DNA of 64,000 bases, taken from positions 310,001 to 374,000 of the forward strand of contig NZ_JACHBD010000004.1 of assembly GCF_014200175.1 (NCBI RefSeq), written 5' to 3'. A model generated the notes under the pieces. The model did no database searches. It saw only the letters and a list, made by a program, of their open reading frames with translations, and was not told the origin of the DNA. Shown one piece after another: positions 7,400 through 16,839 of this stretch. This DNA is from Rhizobium lentis. Its GTDB lineage: Bacteria; Pseudomonadota; Alphaproteobacteria; Rhizobiales; Rhizobiaceae. The position numbers and the translations under genes were made by a program. Numbering within the stretch: position 1 is the first letter of the stretch; each line of letters starts with the position of its first letter.

Positions 7400-9787
7400 T
7401 TACTGCTGAACAAAGAACTCGATTGTGTCAGCCGGGATCAGCACCCTATCACCGTTGGCGACAGCGCCCATGTCGAGCCCGCCGCTGATCAGGTCATAGC
7501 GCATGCGCTTGTAAGTCCCGGCCGGAAGCCCTGCCGCCTTGACGCCTGTTGCCTTGCGGGAGCGGTTGGAGAAGGCGGCCACATACTTGCCCCCAGCAGT
7601 CACGAAGGCCATCCCGTAGCACTCTCGCTCATAGGCGTTGTTGCCTGAGGTGAATGGGATGCGGGTACTTCCCTTGATGCCGTGGGCAAGGAAGCCTTTG
7701 ACGGCATGCCAGTTGACCTTGACGAAATCGAACTGCCCTTCCTGTAGGTTGGGGTAGTCGGCCCTCACCGGTGCCCCTGTAGGACGCCAGATGGTCATTG
7801 CCCTGCCGTCCGTCTCGAAGACTGGGCCGGTGGATGGCTTCCCAATATGAATGGGATACCAGATGGGTGACGCACAGTTACGCATCCAGCTCATCACCTG
7901 CATAGCCAAGTTGGTCATGCGATGGCCAGGTTCCATGTAGGTCCGGGTTTGAGAAGGATCGACGCGAGGGTCGAAATATTCGTTCTCGCTGCTGTAAACC
8001 GGCTTGCTGCTGGCGTTCGCGGTCAGTGTGGTGAAGTTGTCGAAGATGTAGTTCGCATCCCACACCTCATCGATCTTGTGCCACGACCAGGCCGATATCT
8101 CAGCAAGCAGCGCGCTATCGGCTTTGATCAGCGTCGAGCCGACACCCGTCTGACCACTGAGGTCATCCGAGACGATAGCAACCGTGTTGGCCTGCCCCCC
8201 GTAGGTCGAGAGGATCGAGGAGGCCCTGATGAGGGGCACAACGACCTTCAGATAGTCATACATCTGCTGGTTCGTCCAGACGCACGAAGGATAGGTGGTC
8301 GAGAAAAGCGGTTCGTTCTGAGCGACGAACTTTCGCACCGGACCGACATTCTGGTGGATGTATTCCATCGATGCAACGGTATCGGTTGCGAAAGCCGTCA
8401 TCCATGCCGCGTAGCCGGTAGGGTCTGCGACCTTGTCAGGCGCATCGAGCGAGCCGCCTTGAAGCAGCCGCCGCAGATAGGTGTTGTAGCCGGTTGGGTC
8501 GGAGACGGGATCGGGGCGTGGATAGGTCGAGCCGTGATAGGTTGTCCCGCTGACGGTGTTCTGTTTGTAATACGGCGGGGGAGACCAATGGGTGAACGCA
8601 ATCCCCACTCCGGTAGCGTCGCACATTGCCTTGATGGCGGCATTCTGACCGGGCAAGCGTTCACGGAACTGCTTTCCGTCCGAGGACGTGCCGCGATAAT
8701 AGAGGCCCATTGCCAAGCGGAAATCGACAAATCCGCCGGCAGACCCGAAGCCCATGACCTGGCTGGCAAAGCGGGTCTGTTCGCTGGCCGAAAGTCCGAG
8801 AGGCAGAGACGCAGTGTTGCTTTCCTGAATGCCGCCGCCGTCGCCCTCGATACTGTCGGATTGAAGTTCAATGCCGATGCCCTGGAGAACTTGAGCGGGA
8901 GCCGCAGAGTTCATCGTCCAGGTGATGACCTGCATGGCGGCCATATATTCATCGAGCGCATCTGAGATAGCCTGCCACATCGCATCCGTGAGACTTGCGC
9001 CGATGATGAGGGCACCTTGCCGACGTTTGGAGAAACCGGGGTTGGTGACAGACCGGCCGCCCCCAAAAAGGACGCTGTTTGCGCTAAGGGCAGACGAAGC
9101 CACGCTCACGGTGGCGAGCTTGGTGCGCCCCTTGCCGACCCGGATAGTATTAGCGTCGTCGCGAGACGCCCAACACAGGCCGGAGCCTGTCTTGCTCGGC
9201 GGGAGATCAACCGTCGACGAAGTGACCTGATTGATCCGCGCGACCATCACTGGATTGTTGCTACCATCTTGGAAGCGGGAGCGAATGCAGACGTTATCAC
9301 TTCCGACGTCGTCAAGGTTCTCGTTACGATCGTCGAGGATGTATGTCGCGATCGACGCGTTATTCTGAGTGAAATTCCCGCCAGCCGTCGAAGGGATGAA
9401 ATTGCAGTTATAGACGTGCGACGTTCCGTTGCCATAAAAGCCCTGATTGGCGGCAAACGTCGGAACGTTGGTGGCCGTCATGGCGAAGCTGGCGCTCTTG
9501 AGATTGAGCCTAATATGCGCTTCCGCTTCGGCAACGCCGAGATAGAGCGCATCGATCAGCGGGTATGCGCCGCACTGCTTTAACCGATAATAGAGGCTGT
9601 TGATTGCGGTCTGCGCGTCAGCGGATGGTGCCGGCGTCATTCTGGCAAAGAAAGCCGTCGCCTCATCCTGTGGCGGAATGACCTCCCCACCGCCCCGCCC
9701 GCGGGAGTAAGGCCGGCGATCGACGGTCTTGTCGACCGTCTTCGCCAGCCCACGCATGTTAGGAAGTCTCGTTGCAATGCCCACCAT
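7400..9787 (-). CDS. Tail-associated glycoside hydrolase (GH30-like), putative depolymerase
   Basis: 795 residues from ATG 9787, two bases after the preceding stop. Residues 1-90 look like a tail-attachment segment and 95-250 a beta-rich, lectin-like part. Residues about 285-690 resemble a TIM-barrel clan-A glycosidase: VAQNEP at 488-493 gives the acid/base Glu492, and VYSSENEYFD at 597-606 gives the nucleophile candidate (Glu601 or Glu603). The last 100 residues form a beta domain ending IPADTIEFFVQQ, as in GH30 enzymes. It probably cleaves capsular or exopolysaccharide during adsorption. Substrate unknown. Placement next to the lysis cassette is unusual for a tail spike. Confidence 0.72.
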   Translation of the reverse strand: MVGIATRLPNMRGLAKTVDKTVDRRPYSRGRGGGEVIPPQDEATAFFARMTPAPSADAQTAINSLYYRLKQCGAYPLIDALYLGVAEAEAHIRLNLKSASFAMTATNVPTFAANQGFYGNGTSHVYNCNFIPSTAGGNFTQNNASIATYILDDRNENLDDVGSDNVCIRSRFQDGSNNPVMVARINQVTSSTVDLPPSKTGSGLCWASRDDANTIRVGKGRTKLATVSVASSALSANSVLFGGGRSVTNPGFSKRRQGALIIGASLTDAMWQAISDALDEYMAAMQVITWTMNSAAPAQVLQGIGIELQSDSIEGDGGGIQESNTASLPLGLSASEQTRFASQVMGFGSAGGFVDFRLAMGLYYRGTSSDGKQFRERLPGQNAAIKAMCDATGVGIAFTHWSPPPYYKQNTVSGTTYHGSTYPRPDPVSDPTGYNTYLRRLLQGGSLDAPDKVADPTGYAAWMTAFATDTVASMEYIHQNVGPVRKFVAQNEPLFSTTYPSCVWTNQQMYDYLKVVVPLIRASSILSTYGGQANTVAIVSDDLSGQTGVGSTLIKADSALLAEISAWSWHKIDEVWDANYIFDNFTTLTANASSKPVYSSENEYFDPRVDPSQTRTYMEPGHRMTNLAMQVMSWMRNCASPIWYPIHIGKPSTGPVFETDGRAMTIWRPTGAPVRADYPNLQEGQFDFVKVNWHAVKGFLAHGIKGSTRIPFTSGNNAYERECYGMAFVTAGGKYVAAFSNRSRKATGVKAAGLPAGTYKRMRYDLISGGLDMGAVANGDRVLIPADTIEFFVQQ

Positions 9788-9789
9788 GA

Positions 9790-10122
9790 TTAGGCGCTCA
9801 CAACGTTGCACTTCCAGCCAGCCTGGGCCGGAATGTCCTTCTCCTCGCTCGCTACGTGATGCGATCTCGCCGTGTTCTGAGAAGACCCCACCGCCTGACC
9901 GGCATCCGGAGCCGTCCCGACGGCCGAGAGCATCTCGCCGCTCGCTGGCGCCCGGACGCGGAACACCAGGGACGCTGCGTCTTCGGGCGCCGACAGCGTC
10001 GGCGCGACCTGTGTCGTGCTCTGCCCAAGCGTGATCGTCTCCGACCATAGCGGAAAGAACAGCTTGGCTCCCCGGACATCCTTGACGTAGCCGCACTGAA
10101 CATGAGCACCAGAAATTGCCAT
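9790..10122 (-). CDS. Phage protein of unknown function, probably virion-associated
   Basis: A 110-residue protein (MAISGAHVQCGYVKD...) with alternating hydrophobic residues suggesting beta structure and no membrane segment. AGGAG precedes the ATG. It directly precedes the tail glycosidase, with a 2-base gap, and may form its attachment partner or a chaperone. No family recognised. Confidence 0.55.
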   Translation of the reverse strand: MAISGAHVQCGYVKDVRGAKLFFPLWSETITLGQSTTQVAPTLSAPEDAASLVFRVRAPASGEMLSAVGTAPDAGQAVGSSQNTARSHHVASEEKDIPAQAGWKCNVVSA

Positions 10123-10230
10123 GGTTCACTCTCCTTGGTTGATGGGTTTCGACGCGGATTGACCGCGCACGGTTTTGCGCTGCGCCGCCTGACCAGGCCG
10201 CGCAGGATCTCGTTCGTCTGGTTCGAAAAC

Positions 10231-10506
10231 TCAGTTGCCGGCGTCGACGGCCGCCACGCAGGAAGCGCGCCTCGCCTCGCCGATGTTTCGCGCAGTGCGA
10301 TCGGCCGACCAGTTGTCGAAGATCTCCTGCTGCGACATGTCCCGGTCGGGCTTCGGCGAAAGCGGCGGCGTTTCCTTGCGGCATTCTGCCGGCAACACCG
10401 GCTTCACCGCCTTGGTGATGACGATCGGCGCCGGGCGGTCAGTCAGGGAGCATCCGGACACGATCGCGGGAAAGGCCAATAGCGTCGCCATCAGGAAGGG
10501 CCGCAT
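10231..10506 (-). CDS. Outer-membrane spanin subunit (Rz1-like lipoprotein)
   Basis: A 91-residue lipoprotein. The signal MRPFLMATLLAFPAIVSGC gives a lipobox with Cys19, followed by a proline-bearing stretch (RPAPIVITKAVKPVLP). The start lies inside the 3' end of the Rz-like gene in another frame, the classic overlapping Rz/Rz1 arrangement (68-base overlap). It would span the periplasm with the inner-membrane subunit and fuse the membranes in the last step of lysis. GAGGAAAAGAA precedes the ATG. Confidence 0.78.
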   Translation of the reverse strand: MRPFLMATLLAFPAIVSGCSLTDRPAPIVITKAVKPVLPAECRKETPPLSPKPDRDMSQQEIFDNWSADRTARNIGEARRASCVAAVDAGN

Positions 10507-10798
10507 TTCTTTTCCTCAATTCCTCGAGCTGCTGGGAAGCGGCATTGACGCGATCGGCCGCGTCCGCCTGTATCTGGAGCGTCGCCGTCGCCTGCTCGGC
10601 GATCTTCTTGTTCGCCTCGGCATTGGCCTTCTCGATCCGCGCCGACCATTCGGCATCAGACAGAGCCTTGGCCGAGGCCGCCGCGGCGTCGACCATCGCG
10701 CGGATCTCGCGAATGGAGAGCCAGACGACGCCGGCAAGCGCCAGCACGAGCAGAAGCGCAGCGAGGCCGGTCAGGATCGGCTTGGAGAGCCCGAACAT
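10439..10798 (-). CDS. Inner-membrane spanin subunit (Rz-like)
   Basis: A 119-residue type II membrane protein: one N-terminal transmembrane helix (residues 9-29) and a long charged, alanine-rich coiled coil (about residues 30-105), as in phage Rz. The start overlaps the endolysin stop (ATGA). The nested downstream lipoprotein supports the assignment. It acts with the Rz1-like protein to disrupt the outer membrane. Confidence 0.78.
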   Translation of the reverse strand: MFGLSKPILTGLAALLLVLALAGVVWLSIREIRAMVDAAAASAKALSDAEWSARIEKANAEANKKIAEQATATLQIQADAADRVNAASQQLEELRKRNAALPDGDAIGLSRDRVRMLPD

Positions 10799-11397
10799 CA
10801 GACCCCGCTCCTGCAGAGCTCGCCCTCGCCGATCCGCGTCGCATCGCCCATCTCACGGCGCTTGACGAGGCCGATATAGATCCGCCCGCCCGCCTTGTTG
10901 AAGGCCGTCGCCGCTTCGCAGCTCGCGACGTAATCAGGCACCTTCCCGAGCCGCATCGCATCGTTGACGATCCGCGCAGCGGTCGAGCCGCATGCGCCGC
11001 CCGTGCCGATGTTCCAGGCAAGCGAATTCATCATCGACCGCCAGGCGAGCGGCTGATCGTTGAACCTGACGACACATTTCACAAGCGCCGGCCGGTAGAC
11101 GGTTTCCAACTTCACCTGCAGACGCTTCTCGCAGCCCTTCGGCGTCTCGATCATGCCGGGCTTCACGTCATTGGTGTCGCCGGCGCAGATCGTCCAGACC
11201 GGCGGCCGAGCCAGCCGATCGAGATAGGCCTTCAGCACCTCGCCTTCCCAGGGCTCGACGAGGTAGGTCGAGGCAAGCGCCACGTCGTCATGCACCTTGC
11301 TGCCCGAGGGCATGGTCACATATCCACCGACCGCGACGCTCACGATCGCGGCGATGGCCGCAAGTCCGCGCTTCGTCGGCTTGAGCTTATTTCTCAT
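10798..11397 (-). CDS. Endolysin, GH24 lysozyme with signal-anchor-release N-terminus
   Basis: 199 residues from ATG 11397. Residues 11-27 form a weakly hydrophobic, Ala/Gly-rich signal-anchor helix, as in SAR endolysins that are exported by Sec and held inactive in the membrane. The lysozyme triad fits Glu51 (PWEGE), Asp60 (YLDR) and Thr69 (VWTICAGDT). The Glu-Asp spacing equals T4 lysozyme; the Asp-Thr spacing has three extra residues, as in R21-type enzymes. It hydrolyses murein. Sits between the holin-like and spanin genes with short overlaps. Confidence 0.85.
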   Translation of the reverse strand: MRNKLKPTKRGLAAIAAIVSVAVGGYVTMPSGSKVHDDVALASTYLVEPWEGEVLKAYLDRLARPPVWTICAGDTNDVKPGMIETPKGCEKRLQVKLETVYRPALVKCVVRFNDQPLAWRSMMNSLAWNIGTGGACGSTAARIVNDAMRLGKVPDYVASCEAATAFNKAGGRIYIGLVKRREMGDATRIGEGELCRSGV

Positions 11398-11581
11398 CGG
11401 AAAGGCTCCTTTGCATGACGAGACGAAGAGCGGCGACTGCGAGGTTTGCTGCCGCCATTGACCACAGAAAGGTTCCATCGGCGGCAAAACCGCCGGCGAT
11501 GCCGGATGCGATGGCAAGCAAGACGTTGCCCCAGAATGACAGGGAACGTCTGACGACCCTCTTCCAATTTCGGACGAGCAT
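11387..11581 (-). CDS. Putative holin/pinholin, two-helix membrane protein
   Basis: A 64-residue protein with two likely transmembrane helices (residues about 15-34 and 38-56), a basic N-terminus (MLVRNWKRVVRRS) and a charged C-terminus. It overlaps the endolysin start by 11 bases. With a SAR endolysin, a pinholin that only collapses the membrane potential would suffice. Position and topology support the call; no family motif proves it. Confidence 0.6.
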   Translation of the reverse strand: MLVRNWKRVVRRSLSFWGNVLLAIASGIAGGFAADGTFLWSMAAANLAVAALRLVMQRSLSDEK

Positions 11582-11749
11582 TGCTCTTCTCCAATGTTTG
11601 ACGGAAAGACCACTTGCGCAGCGGCTTGCGATCGCTCAGGTCATGGACAAGAGCGGGAGATTTCGATTTCGGTTTTGCGCAAATACGACGATCGCCCACA
11701 GGCGTTTTGGGCGTGGAATTCAATCGAAGGGAAGGCGGAGGAATGCGCC

Positions 11750-12334
11750 CTAGCTAATTAGAGGCCGTAACGATGAAATCATTGTGGGGACGGAGCGAGT
11801 AGAAACGGCAGTTTTTGTCGGATGGACGCCGTCGGGGATGTCGGTCGTTGTTGCTCCCACCCAGCCAGGCGCCAAATCGATAAGCGTGAGTTGGCTGTCA
11901 GCGGCGCAGATGTCTCGATAATTCTGAGCGTATGCGGCCCAATTCACGCGGTCCGATACCGGGTAAAGGCCTCCAGCCACCGGCGCGTTCATGATCATCA
12001 AGCAGATTTTTACGTTCGGGTCATTGGCCCGAAGCTGTGAAATCATGTTTAAGTGGTTTGCCTGCGCCTGAGCCACCGAAATGCTGCGCGCGATATACGC
12101 ATCGTTCATGTTGTATTCCAGGACAACGATCTCAGGCCGTGTTTGCAGGGCGCGATAAAGGAACGTGAGCCCAATCGCGCTGTCTGCCCCGTTTTCTCCA
12201 AAATTATAGATGCGCGCGGTCGACTGCTTCCCCTCGCGCAATCCGCGCTCGACCTGGCGCTGCCAAAGGTTGAAGTAGTCTCCTTGATAGGTCAGGCTGG
12301 TGCCGCAGGTGGCAATGCGAATTTCCTTGCTCAT
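11750..12334 (-). CDS. SGNH/GDSL-type esterase of the virion tail region
   Basis: 194 residues from ATG 12334, which overlaps the previous stop (ATGA) and follows GGAGAAG. Block I is IATCGTSLTYQG (Ser in a GDSL-like turn), NFGENGADS is block II, EYNMNDAY gives the Asn block, and PDGVHPT is block V with the Asp-His pair. The family removes acetyl or other acyl groups from sugars. Between tail-fibre genes it probably de-acetylates surface polysaccharide during adsorption. No signal peptide, consistent with incorporation into the particle. Confidence 0.75.
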   Translation of the reverse strand: MSKEIRIATCGTSLTYQGDYFNLWQRQVERGLREGKQSTARIYNFGENGADSAIGLTFLYRALQTRPEIVVLEYNMNDAYIARSISVAQAQANHLNMISQLRANDPNVKICLMIMNAPVAGGLYPVSDRVNWAAYAQNYRDICAADSQLTLIDLAPGWVGATTTDIPDGVHPTKTAVSTRSVPTMISSLRPLIS

Positions 12335-13095
12335 CGCTTGCTTCTCCGATCCCAATAACCAACCGTTTGGACCGAGCTATTCATGTTGCTCGCCGCATAT
12401 CCGACGACGCGGCCGTTGACGTCGGTCATGACGATGCCGCGATATCCCAAGGTGTCCGCAGCTGGCTTTACCCCCACCGTGTAAAACCGACCCATGCTGG
12501 GATCTCCGCCATCGGGGTCCATAAGGCCAATTTCTCCACCGCCCGTGTTGACGAGGATTAGCGCCTGAACTTCGCACTTGAAGCCGATCGGTGATTTCAT
12601 CGTGATGACGGTGGAAGATGCACCAAGATTGCCGCTATACTGATTTTCCATTACACCCCACGCACACCAGTCTTCTGTCTGTGTGTATGGGATGATGTTG
12701 GCGGAGCTATCGGTGAGAACACTCCATACGCGCCGACTTGGAGCGGCCTCCCACCCTGCCGGATAAGCGGGGTTCGTGAGTGACCCGGAAGCGAGAACAT
12801 CCACAGCGCCGGTCGTCGGGTTCTGCATCACGTGAAGGTGGTACCAAGTGCTAGCCGTGAGCGATCCTTGATCAAGTGCGCCATTTCCACTGCCGGCCGC
12901 CCAATTCTGGTCGAGGCGCTTCATCATACCCGCCGTCAACTTTATGTCGGCGTCGTCAAGTTGCGACCGGCACGATCCCGGCGCAACAACAATACGTTTC
13001 GTGGGAGCGGTCGGATCTCGTGACGTTTCGAACCCCACAAGATACTGCGGAGGCAGGCCGCTCTGCGTCATTGACGGCGGAATCTTCTGGACCAT
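12331..13095 (-). CDS. Tail fibre/receptor-binding-region protein
   Basis: A 254-residue beta-rich protein (MVQKIPPSMTQSGLPPQYLV...) with repeated short strands and Gly/Asn turns. Its middle, STWYHLHVMQNPTTGAVDVL, resembles phage structural proteins that carry a ligand- or fibre-binding domain. Three bases separate it from the fibre gene and it overlaps the esterase start. Probably part of the adsorption apparatus; exact role unknown. Confidence 0.55.
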   Translation of the reverse strand: MVQKIPPSMTQSGLPPQYLVGFETSRDPTAPTKRIVVAPGSCRSQLDDADIKLTAGMMKRLDQNWAAGSGNGALDQGSLTASTWYHLHVMQNPTTGAVDVLASGSLTNPAYPAGWEAAPSRRVWSVLTDSSANIIPYTQTEDWCAWGVMENQYSGNLGASSTVITMKSPIGFKCEVQALILVNTGGGEIGLMDPDGGDPSMGRFYTVGVKPAADTLGYRGIVMTDVNGRVVGYAASNMNSSVQTVGYWDRRSKR

Positions 13096-13098
13096 TGG

Positions 13099-14607
13099 TT
13101 ATGCCTTTATTTCTTCAACGACGAGGGTTGCGGCAGACACGCCGCCCAAAAGGCGGCCAGCAGTAGAGCCGTTTAGACGAGCGGTCCCCGCCACAGCATC
13201 CGGTCCGACACGAACAGAGATTGTCACTGCGGTCGTTATCCCCGGTACGAAATCGACTTCGACACTCGACATAAATGCCTGATCTGCCGACACTACGGTA
13301 ACGCCGACAGCATTTCTGGCGTCCGCAGCCGTTCCATTTATGCTTGTTCCAGTGGCAAATATTGCAGCTATCACAGTGCCGGCCGCGCTGCGCGAAACCT
13401 GCCCTCTAAATCGACAACGGAGTTTGTTGGTCACCGATTTAGGTGTGATGGTGAGTGTGAGAATTTCCGTTCCCTCAGTAATTTGAGGTGCCGTGTCGTC
13501 TCTCGGAATAACCGCCGTCAGAGTGGCATTGGCCGCATACGAGGCACTGACGCTGTCGACGACGGCGCCCGTGGGCATCTGAGCGTTTGTTATCGCAGCG
13601 CCGCTGGCCGCTGCTCCGATCTTCGTGCGAATGTTGGCTGCATCCGCCGCAGACATCTTGGCGGCGGTGACTGCATCGCCCCCAAGCTTGGCCGTGGTAA
13701 TAGAGCCGTCGCTTGGTGCGCCCACTGTGATCTTATTGCCGAAGCGGACATCGACCTCTACCCCCGTGGGAACCGGTGGCGACGGCATCCGCAGATAGGC
13801 GTTGCCGCCCGAATGCTCCAGCGTGTAAGCCGAAATCGGCTGTGAGACGCCGCCGACGTTGACGAACATGTTGTTGGCGCTGCCCGGGTCAATGGAAAGC
13901 AGGAAGTCTGTAGTCGTACCATCGCCGGTGAAGCTGTTCTGGACATAATTGTTTTTGGCGAGATCTGCCCAGTCGGCCGCCTCAGCAGCCGCCGCCTCGG
14001 CGCGGTCCGCAGCATCCTCAGCAGCAGCGACGATCGCCGACGACACCTGGTCGCTGACCATGCGGAAAGTCGATCCTGCAATGACCCCGAGCAGTTGCAT
14101 CCCGGCGATCAGACCGCCAGTCACGACGTCATTGCCGGAATTGGTCTTGACCGTCAGAGGGGAGCCGCCATTGAAGGAGACCGTGACGGGCGTCCCACTA
14201 TTCGTCTCGAAGACCCCGAGGATGATCAATGCAGATTGGCTAACGGGGATGCTGGTCGTTGCCTGAATAGCGTTCGGTGTGCCTGCTCCGACATCTGTTG
14301 CGACGATGAAGGAATAGGGAAGGTCCCCAAGTCGTGTCCATGAACCCGAATTGGCAGCCCCGTTCTTTCGATAGATGCCGTTATAGGCAGCCGTCGGATC
14401 GCTAATGACCCATGCCATGGTATTGGCCGTCTGCGAAAGGTCTGCATAAAGCGCTGCCTGGGTGGCATAGACCTTCCCACCGCTGGCGAGGAAGGCATTG
14501 ATTGACCCTTCCACCCACGTGCCCCATTCGCGAATTTGCTGTTTGTCCGGCTCAAGCGGGTTGGACGAAGGGCCATCGGCCCAGATTTGCACGGCCTGCA
14601 TCGGCAT
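13099..14607 (-). CDS. Tail fibre protein
   Basis: 502 residues. The N-terminal part (residues 1-190) would attach to the tail. An alanine/glutamate coiled coil follows at about 190-225 (VAAAEDAADRAEAAAAEAAD), then beta-rich domains, typical of trimeric side-tail fibres. FTGDGTTTDFLLS resembles the repeated collar-type segments of tail fibres. AAGGAAG precedes the ATG. Probably binds the host envelope. Confidence 0.68.
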   Translation of the reverse strand: MPMQAVQIWADGPSSNPLEPDKQQIREWGTWVEGSINAFLASGGKVYATQAALYADLSQTANTMAWVISDPTAAYNGIYRKNGAANSGSWTRLGDLPYSFIVATDVGAGTPNAIQATTSIPVSQSALIILGVFETNSGTPVTVSFNGGSPLTVKTNSGNDVVTGGLIAGMQLLGVIAGSTFRMVSDQVSSAIVAAAEDAADRAEAAAAEAADWADLAKNNYVQNSFTGDGTTTDFLLSIDPGSANNMFVNVGGVSQPISAYTLEHSGGNAYLRMPSPPVPTGVEVDVRFGNKITVGAPSDGSITTAKLGGDAVTAAKMSAADAANIRTKIGAAASGAAITNAQMPTGAVVDSVSASYAANATLTAVIPRDDTAPQITEGTEILTLTITPKSVTNKLRCRFRGQVSRSAAGTVIAAIFATGTSINGTAADARNAVGVTVVSADQAFMSSVEVDFVPGITTAVTISVRVGPDAVAGTARLNGSTAGRLLGGVSAATLVVEEIKA

Positions 14608-14622
14608 AGAAGTGCTTCCTTC

Positions 14623-16839
14623 TTAAGTAACTGTAAAGGCGCCCGTCGGCGTTCGCGTGCCCTCGACGCCCGAGGCGTTCACGGAAGCCACCCAGCCGTA
14701 ATAGGTGCCGGCAGGCCGCGTGATAGTTCGGGAATAGGAACCGTTAGGCGCGCCGGCCAGCGCCGGGCTGTTGAATGTGGCGGTCGCCGGATTGTTGACC
14801 GTATTGTAGTAGACGCGCGCCGAGGCGTAGAGGCTGCTGTTCGGCGCTGTCCAATTGATAGTCACCTCCCCGGGCACGCCGGTTATGACGGCTCCGATCG
14901 TGACGGCGGGGGGCGCAGTAGGGTTGACGGTTGAAAACACGGCTTCCGTGGCAGACCAGTCGGAATACTTGCCCCTCGCGGAGATGAAAGCAGCCTGGAC
15001 ATCGAGCCACCGGTCGCCGGGCACGACATCCGTGGCGCAGACGATGAACCCCTCTGAGGCGTCGACGTTGACGATCGTCTTTTCGACCCAAGCGCCAGGA
15101 TGGCCGCCACCTGTGTCCTGGATCCGGTAACGGATCGCCGGCGTAAGGCTATTGTCGCTCGGATCGACGAGCGAGACGTTAAGATAGACTGAGCCCGCTG
15201 CGGCGACCGCCACGGCGGAACTGATGACCGGCGTCGGCATGTTTGCCGAATTCGGTTTTGCCGGCGCCGCCGGCTTTTGACCCTCGAGAGCTGTCGACCA
15301 TTGATCGATATTGTCCGGATGCTGGATCACCTCGAGGCTGAACCCCCCTCGCATGAGATCGAGCACCGCCCGCCGGTTTTCGATTACCTTTCCATCAAGC
15401 CTCGGCAGTCGGTTTGGCGTAGCCAGCCTTATCCAGCGGCTGTAGACCCCATTTATGCCGGAAAGACGGACATTGAGCGAACCCCTCACCTTCTGCAGGA
15501 TCCGCTGCCATTCACGCCATCCCAGCCGGCGGGCCTGCCGCCAGTTCGTCACCCATTGATAATTGGCGTCTTCCGCCAGCACTCGCCCAGCGAGGAGCTG
15601 CCTATCTTCATCCTCGAAAAAGTCAGTGTCCGAGGTGGAATAGCCGACATCAGGATAATTGAATTTCGGAACGAGGCGGTTGATTTCCTCCTCGAACAGC
15701 ACGTCGTACTGAATGCGATGGCCGACGATGTCTTCGTCGCCAAGGGTAACGACGCGGCTTTCGCGGAACTTGCCGGCAGTGAAAAGCAGAGCCCCGTCGC
15801 CGCGTTCGCAGAGCCAGCCATCGCAAGCCGCCAGGATCGCGTTCGTTCCGACCTTCGGCTCACGCTCGGTTGTATCCCAGCCGCTGCACTCGTACCGCTT
15901 TTCAACGCCGCCGCCTGTGATCGTGACGAGCTCGTCGCAGACGTCTGCCTCTTCGATCCACATGTCGAGCACAGGTAAAATTGCCTTGCGGTAATCGCGC
16001 CGATGACCGAACTCGCTAAAGCACCAGTGCCAGGCGAGCTGCAATGCCGGGTTCTTCGAGAAACCCCAGGTCGCCGGCAAATCCGGATCCTGGTCCGGAT
16101 CGCGAAAGTCCCAGACATGAGCCCCACTGACTTCAACCGTAAGCCGCGGGATGTTAAACGGGAAAATAGTGCTGAAGTCTTTCGCTTTTGGCGTAAAGGC
16201 CTTCATTGCGATCGATGCCTGCCCATCACCTCGGTGATTGTTCGTCCAGATCCCCGAACTGGCGAAGGCGCTTACCATGGGGGCGTAGGGTGTTTCGGGA
16301 TTGGCCCCCAATCGAAACAATAACTGCACCAGATCGGAACCGTATCGCCCGTCCTCAAGAGCCTGGACATAACCGGATTCATCGAGCGCGACTTCATCGT
16401 CATGGAGATAGAAGCGATTGTAGGAATGGACCGGATGCCCCGCGATACCCTGGACGGCGTAAAGCGCTGCACCGAGTGCTTCCCACAACATGTAAGCGCC
16501 GGCCATGCGCGTCGTACCGATTACCCAGTGGCGCGGCGGAACCGACTGCGTCATCGGCGCCTTGCCGTCTTCCGGCTTCGGCGGCTTCGGGGCCATTGCC
16601 GCCTGGATGCCGACAGTGATCGCCGTCGTGACCAGCGCCGTCGTCAGGCTGCCGAGAACGCCGGCCGTCGTTGCGCCGAAGCCGATTGCCGTGAAAAACG
16701 ACGTAAACAGCGGCGTGAAGATCGGGTCGCGCCGCGACAATGGGTAATGCACGGTCGTGCTGCGAAGGCGGCCCTCCCAGATGTCGCGCTGGAAGGACAG
16801 CGCATAATTCGCTGAATAGAAGCGTTCGTCGGAAATCAC
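14623..16839 (-). CDS. Tail tip/host-specificity protein (J-like hub)
   Basis: 738 residues from GTG 16839. That start overlaps the previous stop and has GGAGGT seven bases upstream; an upstream ATG would run through the neighbour. A short hydrophobic segment (residues about 35-75, FFTAIGFGATTAGVLGSLTT) resembles the membrane-insertion region of tail-tip proteins. A hub-like core follows, then two fibronectin-type III-like domains near residues 520-738 (VTINWTAPNSSLYASARVYY). It would close the tail tube and carry receptor contacts. Confidence 0.72.
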   Translation of the reverse strand: MISDERFYSANYALSFQRDIWEGRLRSTTVHYPLSRRDPIFTPLFTSFFTAIGFGATTAGVLGSLTTALVTTAITVGIQAAMAPKPPKPEDGKAPMTQSVPPRHWVIGTTRMAGAYMLWEALGAALYAVQGIAGHPVHSYNRFYLHDDEVALDESGYVQALEDGRYGSDLVQLLFRLGANPETPYAPMVSAFASSGIWTNNHRGDGQASIAMKAFTPKAKDFSTIFPFNIPRLTVEVSGAHVWDFRDPDQDPDLPATWGFSKNPALQLAWHWCFSEFGHRRDYRKAILPVLDMWIEEADVCDELVTITGGGVEKRYECSGWDTTEREPKVGTNAILAACDGWLCERGDGALLFTAGKFRESRVVTLGDEDIVGHRIQYDVLFEEEINRLVPKFNYPDVGYSTSDTDFFEDEDRQLLAGRVLAEDANYQWVTNWRQARRLGWREWQRILQKVRGSLNVRLSGINGVYSRWIRLATPNRLPRLDGKVIENRRAVLDLMRGGFSLEVIQHPDNIDQWSTALEGQKPAAPAKPNSANMPTPVISSAVAVAAAGSVYLNVSLVDPSDNSLTPAIRYRIQDTGGGHPGAWVEKTIVNVDASEGFIVCATDVVPGDRWLDVQAAFISARGKYSDWSATEAVFSTVNPTAPPAVTIGAVITGVPGEVTINWTAPNSSLYASARVYYNTVNNPATATFNSPALAGAPNGSYSRTITRPAGTYYGWVASVNASGVEGTRTPTGAFTVT

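Noticed and set aside
7922..8965. A 347-codon rightward frame opposite the tail glycosidase
   Set aside because: Antisense shadow typical of GC-rich genes; no recognisable protein features, while the minus strand encodes a coherent GH30-like enzyme.
9852..10384. Upstream extension of the tail glycosidase frame to an ATG near 10384
   Set aside because: The extension reads through the 9790-10122 gene in another frame with Arg-rich nonsense; ATG 9787 directly after the previous stop is the natural start.
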